Source of the DNA: Glandiceps talaboti | Lineage: Eukaryota; Hemichordata; Enteropneusta; Spengelidae | Reading direction: 5' to 3' | DNA: 64,000 nucleotides | Assembly (NCBI RefSeq): GCF_964340395.1 | Contig: NC_135558.1 | Coordinates: 19,999,371-20,063,370, forward strand | In this document: positions 36,681-49,500 of the stretch, piece by piece | Position numbering within the stretch: position 1 is the stretch's first letter | Layout of the letters: every line of letters begins with the position of its first letter | Translations under genes and position numbers: made by a program | Notes under the pieces: model-generated | The model's database searches: none | Seen by the model: only the letters and a program-made list of their open reading frames with translations | Told to the model about the DNA's origin: nothing

Positions 36681-37929
36681 GTTGGGACTTCTTTGACATT
36701 TTCTTATACGTACAATTACGTCATTGCATCATATGTAAGTTATATCTTAAACCAGGTGTGAGTTCAGTCAATTACAAGTGAATGTTACCAGTTACGTGTA
36801 CCTCAGTAAGTACAATACAGTGAATACCCTTTTGAATATGCAGCACAAATGGTGCTCCCCAAAAATATAATTTCGGTAATAATTGGGACCTTAGATAAGT
36901 AACCAGTCCATGATTTCCTTGATTAGACGGTGGAATGGTAGGCTTATATATAATTGCATAATTGTCATACATGAGTGGGCCACATTTCTTCATTTTTTAA
37001 TTGGTCGCGTCGGTGGATAGTGATTACACTTTGTTGTTGATAACTTCAACTAGACAAGCATTGCATTCATGGGGTACGTGTATTACTAGTATGGTTATTC
37101 GTAAGGTGTATATTTGCAACGTCCTTTTCAATGCGTAATCGTGCTTTGTTATATAAATGTCTATATAATGTTAATGCTTCAGATATTAAGAAACATCGGC
37201 ATACAGATCAGAGACCGTTGTAGACATGGTTTGTAAACTACTACGGGTATACTGTGTGCAGTTGTGGGTACGTAGATTTGCGAAAACAAAAGAAACGCAC
37301 TTCCAATATTGGCTTTGTTGAGGGCGGGCTTTCTAGCAACCACCAATACTGGAGAAATGATACAACGATCAATCTAACAACCGAACCTTGACAACAAAAC
37401 AAACTATGTCCTTAGGTCGTCTGCGAAAATGGTGAATGATACTGTAAATTAACCGTGAGTTGTGGAAGTAGCAGGCGACTGCTTGTCATAATTCTACTGA
37501 TCGACACTGTAAGTGATGTTCTCAGAGTAATATCTGTGAGTAACAACGGAATATATCTCGGATAACGGAGTGAAAAACAACATCAAAGGGAGCTCGGTGT
37601 ACAAAACCCGGAAGCTGTTTTGAGTTCTAGCCTTCTCCATCTGGAGTTTATCACACGTTTGAAAACATTCGTCACACACGTGTATTCGCGCCTTTCATTT
37701 TGCGTTAACTTCGAAATTTGCACCCCTTGTCCTTTCAGGAACAGAACACCATAAGATCTACCTTCAGCAGAGAAACATTGTGGGAAATCTTAACAAAGTT
37801 TACTGGCTTCAACCTGGATTAACACTTGAAGTTGAAGTTGAACCTACGTTGCCCTCTACGTTGGAATCAACCGGCCAGGCACCCAGTGCTTTACTGAACA
37901 GAGATTACGGTTATATCTGAGTTTTCAAA
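36681..37929 (+). promoter_or_regulatory. AXDND1 upstream region and 5' UTR
   Basis: No TATA box is obvious. An X-box-like site for ciliary RFX factors reads GTTGCTAGAAAGCC on the minus strand at ~37328-37341; it departs from the consensus at about two positions. A potential splice acceptor TCCTTTCAG at 37738 could open the exon holding the ATG. Transcription start not determinable. Confidence 0.35.
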
Positions 37930-38092
37930 ATGACGACTGCAGTGTCTCAACGGACCGGGGGTGAGCTGGCTTTAGCCCCGAACCCTCCACCCGGCAGTCC
38001 ACAGAATACAGGTAGAACAGAATCCAGACAGTCGACACCGAGGCAAGTGAAAGTCACCAAAGTTGTCCTCCAGGACCCATCTCAAGACGACA
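37930..38092 (+). CDS. AXDND1: AXDND1 exon 1 (coding)
   Basis: Residues 1-54, [15 protein letters not shown] to LQDPSQDD. Donor GACGACA|GTAAGT, phase 1. Low-complexity Pro/Ser/Thr content. Confidence 0.85.
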
Positions 38093-41000
38093 GTAAGTTT
38101 GCGTGCTCACGGTTCCATCTGTTTTTACCACAGCTTTTGATTGCTACAAACCGATCATATGACAACAAATGGTTCCCAAAACAATTAATAATCTGTTTCC
38201 CAGTTCTTATTACCGTTATACGATAATTTAATTGCTGGTAGAAGTGGTACTTAATTACATAACATTTCCATTTAGATAGAGTAAGTAATATTAAATCTAC
38301 TTATCACTGTAAATCTATGCTATAACACTGAAAGTAGAAAATACATGCAATTATTTTTAGTTGAAGTGTCACTGTGTTTTGGTCACTTTTATTAGTATAA
38401 AACTACATTTTATGGATTTTGCATTTGACACTCGACAGTTTATAATTTACCAGTTATATTCTACCATGCCAATGTAAGTGACATTTTTTTGGCGAAATAA
38501 AGTTTTCAGGGAGGGACACCACATTCCTTCAAATGTGTAACTATCAAATGTTCTTCTTCAAGGGCAATACACTGTAGTAGACAGTACTAGATTCTGAATT
38601 GTGATACAATACATGTAGCGGAATAAATTACACTGGCAAATATTTTGAGAATGTTTTTGTGACTAGCCATTCAAAAACTTTAAATTAGTACTGTTTATTA
38701 GGCGTAAAAAATCATTGTCTGGTTCTGATTACATTCAGTTTTAAAATAGTTGGGGTATGTAGATTTTTTAGTTTATTTCATTTTATTTTTGTTTTCATGT
38801 GTGAGTGTCTAGTTTTCCATTGTTTTCCAAATGGTCTCTGTGTTGTTTATTTCTTCCTATCAGATATACAGCCATTACAGATTGGAAGAATAGTTTTATA
38901 TTGTCTTTTTGAGTTGATTTCAGTTTCCACACCCACTACTTCTTGCAAGACTTCACAATTTTTGCGATTTCATTATTATTTTTCTCAAATACGTAAACAA
39001 AAGTTTAGGGTCGGTGTGAAAAACTAGGTGGGGGTCGAGTAACCGGAACCAAACACCTTTTTTATTTGGCATTATGGTAACGTGAGATTATAATATACAT
39101 TGTGGTGCAAACAAAGTAGCATTCACCAAATTCATTCAATGTACTGTGACTGAAGGTTTAACCTCATATTTATGTGCCACTTTGAGCTTGTTTTCATCAT
39201 GGCTACACGACATTTCTTTCTGTGTAAAGAATATAAACATCCCCCCAACAAATTAAAAAAAAAAATTTTTTAAAGATTAAAAAAATAGTCATGATAATAA
39301 TTGTAATGGGTACTTTAATACCATATTGTTTTGTTAGGTCCTGCAACCCTAGTAACAATAGACGGAGAAAACTGTAGTTCCTGTATTACATTCAGTGTCT
39401 TTGTATAGGTTGTAGAAATGATGTGGGCCGGGGGGTGGGTGGTGGATGGGAGCTGGTAACACACATTGCCTTTGTAACCTTCAATGGGAGCCAGGGCAAA
39501 AGGTCTGGAGTGTTCAAAGTCATTGTTCACAATCAAAAAAAGAATTACTGCACCATCACAAAAACAATAATGTTTGTGTTGTACATTTATATTACAGCTA
39601 GAGGTGACAGTCCACTACCTGAGCTAAGATCAAGTGATAGAGCTATTGATAAAAGTAAACCATTGCCAACATCTCTACAGAGTGAATTCATACCAGATGA
39701 TATACTTAAAGCATTGACACAGCTTCCACAACCTGGCCAAGATCTATTACCACCACCTGGAAAAAAGGTGTGCACCACACGTTATCTTTACAGCTATCTT
39801 AAAAATTGACAGAAACAAATATTCATGGTGAAAAGATGAAGGCAATAAATACACATTAAGTTATTTTGAGATCAAACCTACAAGTTTTCCATATCTTGAT
39901 CAAGATTAAAAGAGAGAAAAGATACCTACATCAATATAATTATTGTTTGTTTGTTTTTATTGAGAAATTAGCTAATTAACCCGTCTACAATTTAATTTTA
40001 CAAATAATTAGTACAACAATGAAAAAACTGGTAATCAAATTCTTGCAATATTTTATTGCAAATGTCTGCAGGTTAACTATTTCATGTTGTCAGTAGCAGT
40101 GTGCCCTCTAAGCCAATTTGACATGCCACTGATGCACACAATTTCTAGTGACATGTGATGCACAAAAATTTGGTGTTTTCCTATCTCGTACTATGTAGTG
40201 GCTCACAAGAAAAGCCAGTTTTTATCATTTTGATTCACAACAACAAACTTTGGCTATTAATAAAGGGCACACTGGTCAGTAAGGATAATTTCATGAAATT
40301 GTTCTATATTCTTCATTTCCATACTTTTAACCAAATATATTATATACATTGTATTATATAAAGTGGTACATGATGTCATAGCAATGCCTTGGTCAGTATA
40401 TGTAGATTATAAAATCTGCAAAGATACCAATATGATCAAATTATCTGCTACAGATTTAGCATATATAGTAATAGTAACATTGTAAACATGTATAATTATA
40501 TCATCTCGTTATGTCATGATTGACAGGCTCCTGGACCAAAGGGTACAGCTGCACCAGCCAGTGTATGGAATTTCCCCAACAGGAGGAAAAAATTCCAACA
40601 TTTGACAGACCAACCTAAATCATTGAGTGGGGCTGGAAGGTAAGTGTTTATCATAATGTGTTGACAATGAACAACTTCTACTACCCTCATTTCTTTAGAG
40701 GAGATTAAACCGAGCATACGAAAAATTTCGGGGTGGAGAGGTGGATTTCTTGGTGCATATTATCGGTAAAAGGTACTTTTATCAGTAGTGTTCTACTTAC
40801 ATGTATTTATTTACCATCCTAAACCATCATTTGTAATTTGTAAAATCCATACCTGGTATGTTATCATAACAATCCTGTTACAAACTTAAAATGTCTAGCA
40901 AACCCCATCATGCCTTCAATTGTGCTAACAGATACAAAGGTTGTGAGGTTATTTGTAGTTGTGATTTGATGTGACGTGAGCAAAAGGACAGCTCTCCTTC

Positions 41001-44000
41001 AAGGGTCTTGTTCACCAAGACTAGTTTATTTGTAGTTGTGGTAAAAGCTATCAGTAGTCGGGGTGGACTGTAATGATAGCACTCCTGCAAGGGGTCTTGG
41101 TCACCAAGATTTAGTTGCAGTAATACCTACATTGTATTGGTAATCTGGGGTGACTGTAAGGACAGCACTCCTGCATGGGTCTTGTTCATCAAGACTAGAT
41201 TATTTATATTTATGATAATACCTAATCTGGGGTGACTGTAAGGATAGTATTCCTGCAAAGGTTTTGTTCACCAAGACTAGTTTATTTATGAATACAAACA
41301 ATGTGACAGATTGTTTACAACAGTGATCGAATCTCATTTATCAAAAGAATGATACCACATTTCCCATAATACACCATACATGTACAAGATGATGGGTTGC
41401 AAGCAGTGTGCCCTCTAAGCCAATTGACACACCACTGACACACACAATTTCTAGTGACACACCAAAATTTGGTGTTCCCCTATCTCTTACTATGTGACTA
41501 TTTTGCTAGAAATGCCACGGAGTGTTTATCATTTTGACTCAAAAGAACAAACTTTTGCCATCATTAGAGGACACACACACGTTGCAAGTCTCCTGTTCTG
41601 AGCTCTATTCTAGATATTGACCCTCACTGTTAATACTCAGTTTGTTATCATTGTCAATGACATCACAACCAAAGATGTATCTTGATAGATTAATTACCAA
41701 TTTCAAGGATTTTCACATTTTTTTTACAGGGACATTTCCTTTCTGTATGATGTAACTCAAGAACCGATCAAACCACTCAAGATAGACCCTAATGACAAGA
41801 GTTCTTCCAGAATAGTAGAAAAGTACAAAGAGCATTCTGTGTCAGAGAAAAAGGTAAATATTTTAGATAATTATGGCAGAATGAATGTTCGTAGACCTTG
41901 GGTTCATACTTTATAATGACAATTTCTACTCACAGAGTCAAAATATTTCTCGGAAGAGAATCCCAAATTTTTGACAACGTCTCATCAGCATCGCCAGAGG
42001 TGTGCTAAAAATTTTGAATGATCTCAACCATACAGCAAGTATAAACTGTTCATTACTAAAAGTAATTTCACAGATATTGTACAATGTATGTCCTTCTAAG
42101 TTTTAAAATGTAACTGGTTGCTTAAAGTTCACAACTACATGTGGTCTGTGTAAGATAGGACATTCAAGCCACACTTTCAGCTGCCACTCAGTTTGTGGTT
42201 TAGATGCCTGATAGGGCTGAACAACAAAATATATCCTACAGTCTAGTTCACAACTTGATAATTTTCTCCTGTTTTTCTACTATCGAACCTTTCCCTAAAG
42301 TTTTTTTTCTTGTTTTTTTTTGTAGGGAATGAGTTTGTCGGATACGCTTATTCCAGAAGAATACCATGTAGTTAAGTCTAAAGGTGTGCAAGGATTAGAA
42401 TTCCATGATGAGTAAGTATAAATACACACAAATACCAATAACCATAACTCTATGAGTTTTCAATCTACATATTAGTGCAAAAAGTTCTAAGCAAAGTAGC
42501 TTTATCCTTAACTGAACAGTGTGAAAATTTACAGAGTAAAATATTTGCTTGACCCCATCTACATGACACTAAAAATCCTACCTGAGGTAGGATTCAGGAT
42601 AGTTTGAAGCCTGTGTAGATGCACAAATGCGTCCTGCACCTGTCCTGAAACCCTCCTGAATTCGTCCTATGTACTGTCAGGACGGAACACGCGACATTTA
42701 TGCTGTAACCTTCCTATGTGTAGACACAAACCTATCCTACCTCAGGTTGGACTTGGGACTGCCTCAGGTAGGATGACCAACATGTAGATGGAACTACTGT
42801 TACAGTTCTTGTGTCGACCCTGTAATACTTTTAGGTACAGGTCTGTGTCAGCAAAGACAGCATGGGGTTGTAAGAGAGCTGCAGCCATACCCTGGTGGGT
42901 CTGTCAACATACATGTAGATGTAGCTATATTGAAGTATACATTGCAGTGGGTACACTATAGGATCACAAGAAACAGACATAAACAAGGGCCACCTTAAAG
43001 CTGCATGAAAGTAATGTGAAAACCCCATATCAGCTCTTAAAAGTATCATATGATTTTTATAATCCGTTGTTTTGTGTACATGACATTTTTTTGTAATTTA
43101 TAGTCAGAAAAGTTAGATTGTCACTTTTATATCTAATGTACATATAACAACTAATTTGTGGTTTTATTTATTTATTTTAATTTTTTTGCAGGAAATTTAC
43201 AACACAGCTGTCAGACATTGATAAGCACTTGCAGGTCTTTCCATCCATGTAAGTTAAAGTTTGTATCATATGTACAGTTCAAGAATCCCTTAACAATTTA
43301 ATGTCAAATGTTAGTCTGATATTAACACTGGACTAGCCCAGGAGGCTGGAGTAGGCATTAACTATTCCAGTATCAAACACATGATGTAAAACAGGTGAGC
43401 CTAGTGTTAGCACTGAGCTAGCCTAGCATTAACATCAAGTTGAAACCGACATGAACTCTAGTAGTGTGAACACATGGTGGTCCACTGGTGATGTTAGTAC
43501 CAGCCTAGTTTTTACAATGAGCAAATCTATGTGATGCTAGACTAAGTCCAGTTGGAAAGGGGTCCCATAGCCGTTCATTTTTTGTACATTGCAGTTTGAT
43601 TGTATGAATCATTTACATGCAAAAAATCATTCAATGACTGAATAGTAAATATTTCTGCCTCTCCAGTTATACATAATATATAGTGTCACCGTGTGAGTAC
43701 CATTCATGTTGGTTCCTTTCATTATGTGCCATTATATTAGTACCGTAGTGGTGATAAGAATTGTACAGTTCTACAGTTCTACTCAATCTTATGACAGAGA
43801 TGTGGATATCTGTCTCTGGATAAGGTTTTCCACCCACCTCTTAATTTGTCCATGCCCAAAATACCGGCTATCAGAGAAATTGACAGTGTATGATGTGATC
43901 ATAAATCATTGGCATGTAGGTTAAATGGCAAGACAGTTTGTATACATAGTTAGAATTATGAGCCTAGGTATACAGGCTACATGTAGATAGGGAAATATGT

Positions 44001-46528
44001 AAAATCTATGTACCATAACGTACATGTAACGACAGTTTTGATTGGGTACACCAGTAAAAAAAGTCTTGGCACACTGGTACAATCACAATGTCTTACACTT
44101 AACAGTGAACAGGGAACACAGGCAATGCACCTGTAAATCTTAATTAGTGGCAAATGGGTATGAAATAGGATACGTTGAAAACTTGTGAACTTTTCATCTA
44201 CTTAAGTTGTAGTATTTCAGTATAGGGCACAATTGGATGTAAACAGTCACAATTATTTACTCCACTAGTTGGTTTATACTTCACATAAAAGAAAAAAAAA
44301 CCTCAGCCACAGAATAACTTTTGAAGTACAGATTTATTGTATTCATACATTGTACTATTTTGGTGTGTAATACAGGAAACCAGCCAGTAGGTATGAAGTG
44401 GTACAGTTAGTTGGCGTACTTGATGAAATGATGGAGAAAGCAGGTATTGATGATGAAGAACTAGAAGTCAAAGGACCCACACAGGTAAGAGCTCACACAT
44501 CGCAAAATGTCACACGTCACAAAATGTCACCACATAATTCATAGTTATGAGAAGTATAATTATGTTATATCGCCAATATTTTTCCCCATTCAACCAGAAA
44601 ATACTCGTGACCTAAGAGTGTGTCACTACTCCTCTCATGTCTCGTAGTGACAAGGCCCCTTACTGAACAAAGAAAGATATTGGGAATAATATCCTAATAT
44701 ATTCTTGGTACATGTAGTTACCAGGTTATCTGTATTTTTGTCAGAGTAATAGGTGATTACTGTCTAGTGTATGGGAATTAATTTCACACGTGGTGTTATC
44801 ACCTTTCAAGTCCAATGTGATATGATAGTGATACACTGGTGTAAACATGGATTTAAAATGTGTATTATGTATGGTTACACTTTCACCCTCAATCTCAGTT
44901 ACCACAACATCATGCCCACAGTCGTCACTGTTTGCTGATGTAGTGAAAATTTCTGTGCTAATGGAAAAATCATAAAAATATTTTCCTCTTGTCTGTGAAT
45001 AACTGCATAACAACCAAAGAGCAAATCAACAAACACAGGTTTTTTTGTTTGTTTTTTGAACTGTCTGTGCCATCATATCAGTAGAGAGAAATTTGAATGC
45101 AGAAATAGTCACTTACCTGTTGAGTTTAATAATTGTAAATATTTTACTACTAAACTACAAGTAGCCCAGGACAGTAGCCCAGGCCCTGCTATTACAATTC
45201 TACAAGTAAAGTAAAATGTGCTAGATCATTTGAGTAGCTAGTGTATAATATACTGCTTACACATTTATGTAAATATATGCAAATCATATGCTAATATTAT
45301 GCAATTTTTTTCATCTGATGGAAAACGCTGAACACAATACGATATTGTACATGAATTTTATGAATGAGTAAAACATATAAGTCATACAGTTATTATACAT
45401 ATGAAAAGATAATGATAAAATTGAAATGTAACTTTTGCACCAGTTCTACTTTTACTTTAGGTCTTCATCATTATAATATATACAATTGACATTTTCCAAC
45501 AAGCTATTAAATGATTTTATTCATTTCTTTACACAGATGCATAATTTACTCCAGCTTATCAAGAAAGAACAGAACATTTATAATATTATATTCCATGAAC
45601 TGATACGACAGGTAAGAATTTATAACAGTACAGTACAGTACAGTACCGGTTAATATTTCAATAATTATTGATGGCATATGGTAAATATTTTGATAATTCT
45701 AATTCATCTCCAAATGTGAATAGTCACAAGAACCTGACAGCGTATATACTTTTGAAAACTAAAAATGTTGGCAAAGAGATGAGAAAAACTGGATTCAACA
45801 AATACACACTCATCTCATTTTTTCAAACTCAACAATTTACAAAACCATTGAAGGAGGGCTTTCGGTCTCTGTTGTTTGAAAATCTTGTACTATATGTCAC
45901 ATGTTTATAGAAATCACAAATATGCAATTTAAATGACAATATATCCTGTGTTTAATCTTTGTGTCTCTATTATTCTTGTTTGTACAGGTCAGTGTAGAAT
46001 GTTGTGAAAGAGGAGCACTACTTGCCAAACTGAGAGAAAGATACAGTAGATTACTGAATAAAGTACCAAGACAGGTCAAAAGGTATTCTTACGTAATTTA
46101 ATACATAAATGTACACCACACTTTATTACCATGGTAACCCCCCACCCCACCATCCAAACCAAACCTCCCAAACACCAAAGACAGGTGAACAATGCTACGT
46201 GACTTTTCCTTTACTATTGCCCTCACCCCACCCAATCTTCCGTCCACTCATCACTCAAGTTGCACTATTAGGATGTCCTTAATTACTTCATGAAACACTA
46301 CATTTTTATCCCTAAGAATGCCAACATTCTGTCCCTATCACCACCCTATTGCCATCTCTTACAAGTGATCATATGTGTTTTGTGGAAAAAATTCACTGAG
46401 ACAAAAAACCAAGTACTCCATTCTCAACATGTCACCAAGTTTTTATCCAAACTTTAGCCTGGATAACGGATACCAGAATTGTTAATGTTGTATTTGTTTA
46501 CGTTGCTGCTTGAAAAAGCTAAACGCAT

Positions 46529-46581
<53 letters not shown>

Positions 46582-49500
46582 GAGTAAATGAATAAACTTT
46601 TCTTTTCTGATTTGTAGTCTACACCAGGAGGTAATGGCACAGAGAGCATTGGATAGACGACTTACTGAAGAATTACTGAGATTCAAAACAAATATATCCG
46701 ATCTAACAAGGTGAGATTTTTTATGTATGAACATAACACAGTGCGCATACTTGGAAGGATATGAGTTACTTTGAAACCATACAATGTCATACACCATGTG
46801 ACTATATAACCTCCCTAAGACCTGTCATTTTTCACTAAGCCCACAAGCCAAAAGAAAATCCATTCAAACATATATGGAAAAAATGAATGTGAAAATCCAT
46901 TTTTGTTCTTCTGAGTTACCCACAGTGTGGAAGGTATAATATTTTTTGGTTAACGTTTTGAAACAGTGGCTGAGACATAGAAGGGGATCTAGAAAGTCAA
47001 TAGTTGTGTTGGGATACTGCCATCATGGTAATTTATAATCTGCATAGCACGGCATACTAAGGGTTACCACTCATATCAAATATCATCTTTGACAATTTCA
47101 ATTTATCAAAATATTCCATTGTAATCCAGTATTTTGATTAATACAATTTCTGTCTCTTATAAATTTCAGCGAACTGTCTAATGTCCGAGAACATGATAAA
47201 ATAGTTACAAGGCAAGCACAGCAGGCACAGGAAGATGTAAGTTTTCAAATCTTATTGTGTTATTTTGCTGACTGAAAAGTAAATCATCTGGTTAAATGCA
47301 TTTATAACTTTGCATAACTTTACATCTCTTTCTAACAGCATGCTTAGTTAGCCTGTATGGTCAGATTATTGTCGTTGTTTCTGTGTAGTACTCTGCAATT
47401 CAGTTGTTGTTACTGGCTTGTAACTATACACTAAATCTTGATGCTGCCAGACTTTGTTCTATCAATTCTTGAAGGTGTTGATAGTTACTAGACCGTAATA
47501 TGCCCTTTAGGTCTCTGACACAACAATTTCGAGTGACGTACCATATTTTGATCTTACTCCCGATCCATTGCTACATGTATGTGGTCACTTACAAGACCAC
47601 TGATTATGTATCATTTTGACCAACATCAATAATGTATGTCTTGCATTTAATAGAAGGAACACTGCTAGACTGAAATACTCATTTGTGTACACTTGTTTAT
47701 TCATTTATGTTTAGCATATATTTACAGGAGCACCAGTAAAGGTGAATCTATCACTGTAGCTAGTTACTACATACATATACAATTTTTATAGGCAGGCTAT
47801 TTCTTATAACACCTAGTGGAAATAAGTGTTTCCTTAGGTTGAGCCTGAGGCTTGTATAATAGTATTATTGTTTACTGTAGCCTCTTAGTCCACTTGGTGA
47901 AATGCAATCTGATTTAAGTTGGTACAAAAATGGTACAAACATGATCACAAACAATTCTCTGATTTTCATTTACAGTTAAAATCAGCACTGAGAGAGTCAG
48001 AGAAGAATGCTAGGTGAGTTGTTATTTAGATTAATGATATATCACAAGTTTTATTGGGTTCGAAAGCTGAAAATTCATGCAATGAGTTAAATTTAATATA
48101 CAAATTGACAAATATTTACAAAAAAACTTTAAAAAAACCCAGACATTTTTCGTATAAAATAGAATGCATGTAGGGAAGAGGTACTAATGTTATTTTATCA
48201 GCTACATTTATGAAACATTTAACCATTATTTTGTCTAATGGTGGATGTCCTGAGCAAACATGCTCTGTCCAAAAATGACTTCAAAATGAATAACCCAAAT
48301 ATGACGAATAGAAAATTATTATATGTTGTAGCATCATTATTTTCATTCTGTGTTTCAGTCTTTTAGCTGAGTATCATGAATTGTATGAGTTGCAGAGAAA
48401 ACGTTTAGAACACCAAGTCAGCAGTCTGAAGGAAGAAAGAGAACTGTGGAGTCATGCCTCATATAGTCTGGCACTCAAGGTAACATTTTAGTATTCACAA
48501 TTGTATATTGTATATGTTACAGCTAAAATGATGAAGGCTTGGTATTTTACTCATGGGACATTGTGTTTTTGACACAAAGATAGACATATTTCAACTCTAG
48601 ACTAACAATAACAGAGACACAAGAAACACAGCAGGACCCTTTACCCAATCACATTGAACACTGATAAGCATTGCTATTCTTTCATGGTGCAGTAAAAACA
48701 GGCTTCTAATGAAAACAATACACATGGACTTGATGTTTTGAATTGCTTCAATTGTTTATTTTCTAACTGATAATCAACATTTCAACTTGACTACTTCTAC
48801 ATCACCACTATGCACAGCACTTATTTAATTGTTTCTGCAGCTTTTGCATTAGAAGTTGTCTGTCCAAGGGTGTGTATTAAGTGTCATGTTATATGAGTGA
48901 AACACCAAACCAACATTGTAGCTGTAAATGTCATGTTATATGAGTGAAACTCCAAGCCGACATCATTTTAGCTGTAATGTCATGTTATATGAGTGAAACT
49001 AAACCAACATCATTTTAGCTGTAAATGTCATGTTATATGAGTGAAACACCAAGCCAACATCATTTTAGTTGTAAATGTCATGTTATATGAGTGAAACACC
49101 AAGCCAACATCATTGTAGCTGTAAATGTCATGTTTTATGAGTGAAACACCAAGCCAACATCGTTTTAGCTGTAACGAGAGGTCATTTCATCCATAAGTCG
49201 TACAGTAACAAGTTGAAATCATGATTGCAATGGATTGTTAATTTTTGGACGCGAACCCAAAAATCAATTTTTTGGTATGTATTGTACCATATTGTATGTA
49301 ATTATAAATCCTACTCAAATATGTTTACCCAAAGTTGATTGAGTACTGTTCAGGATGTACAATATTGTAAAGTAAGTCATTATAAAGAGTTTTAAAAACC
49401 ATTCCAGTTTCAGCTAGTGCAGATGTAATAAATAAATGCTGTTTTCTATCATTAGGTGACAGATGCAAACAGTTTATCAACCGCCAGGAGACTCCACGTA

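Noticed and set aside
35828-36781. 317-codon heptapeptide-repeat frame as a protein gene
   Set aside because: Explained by a 21-nt tandem unit without stops; no signal peptide, splice or promoter evidence. Kept only as a finding.
37494-37679. Divergent minus-strand gene next to the AXDND1 promoter
   Set aside because: 61 codons with some Cys but no domain, and no convincing downstream exon.
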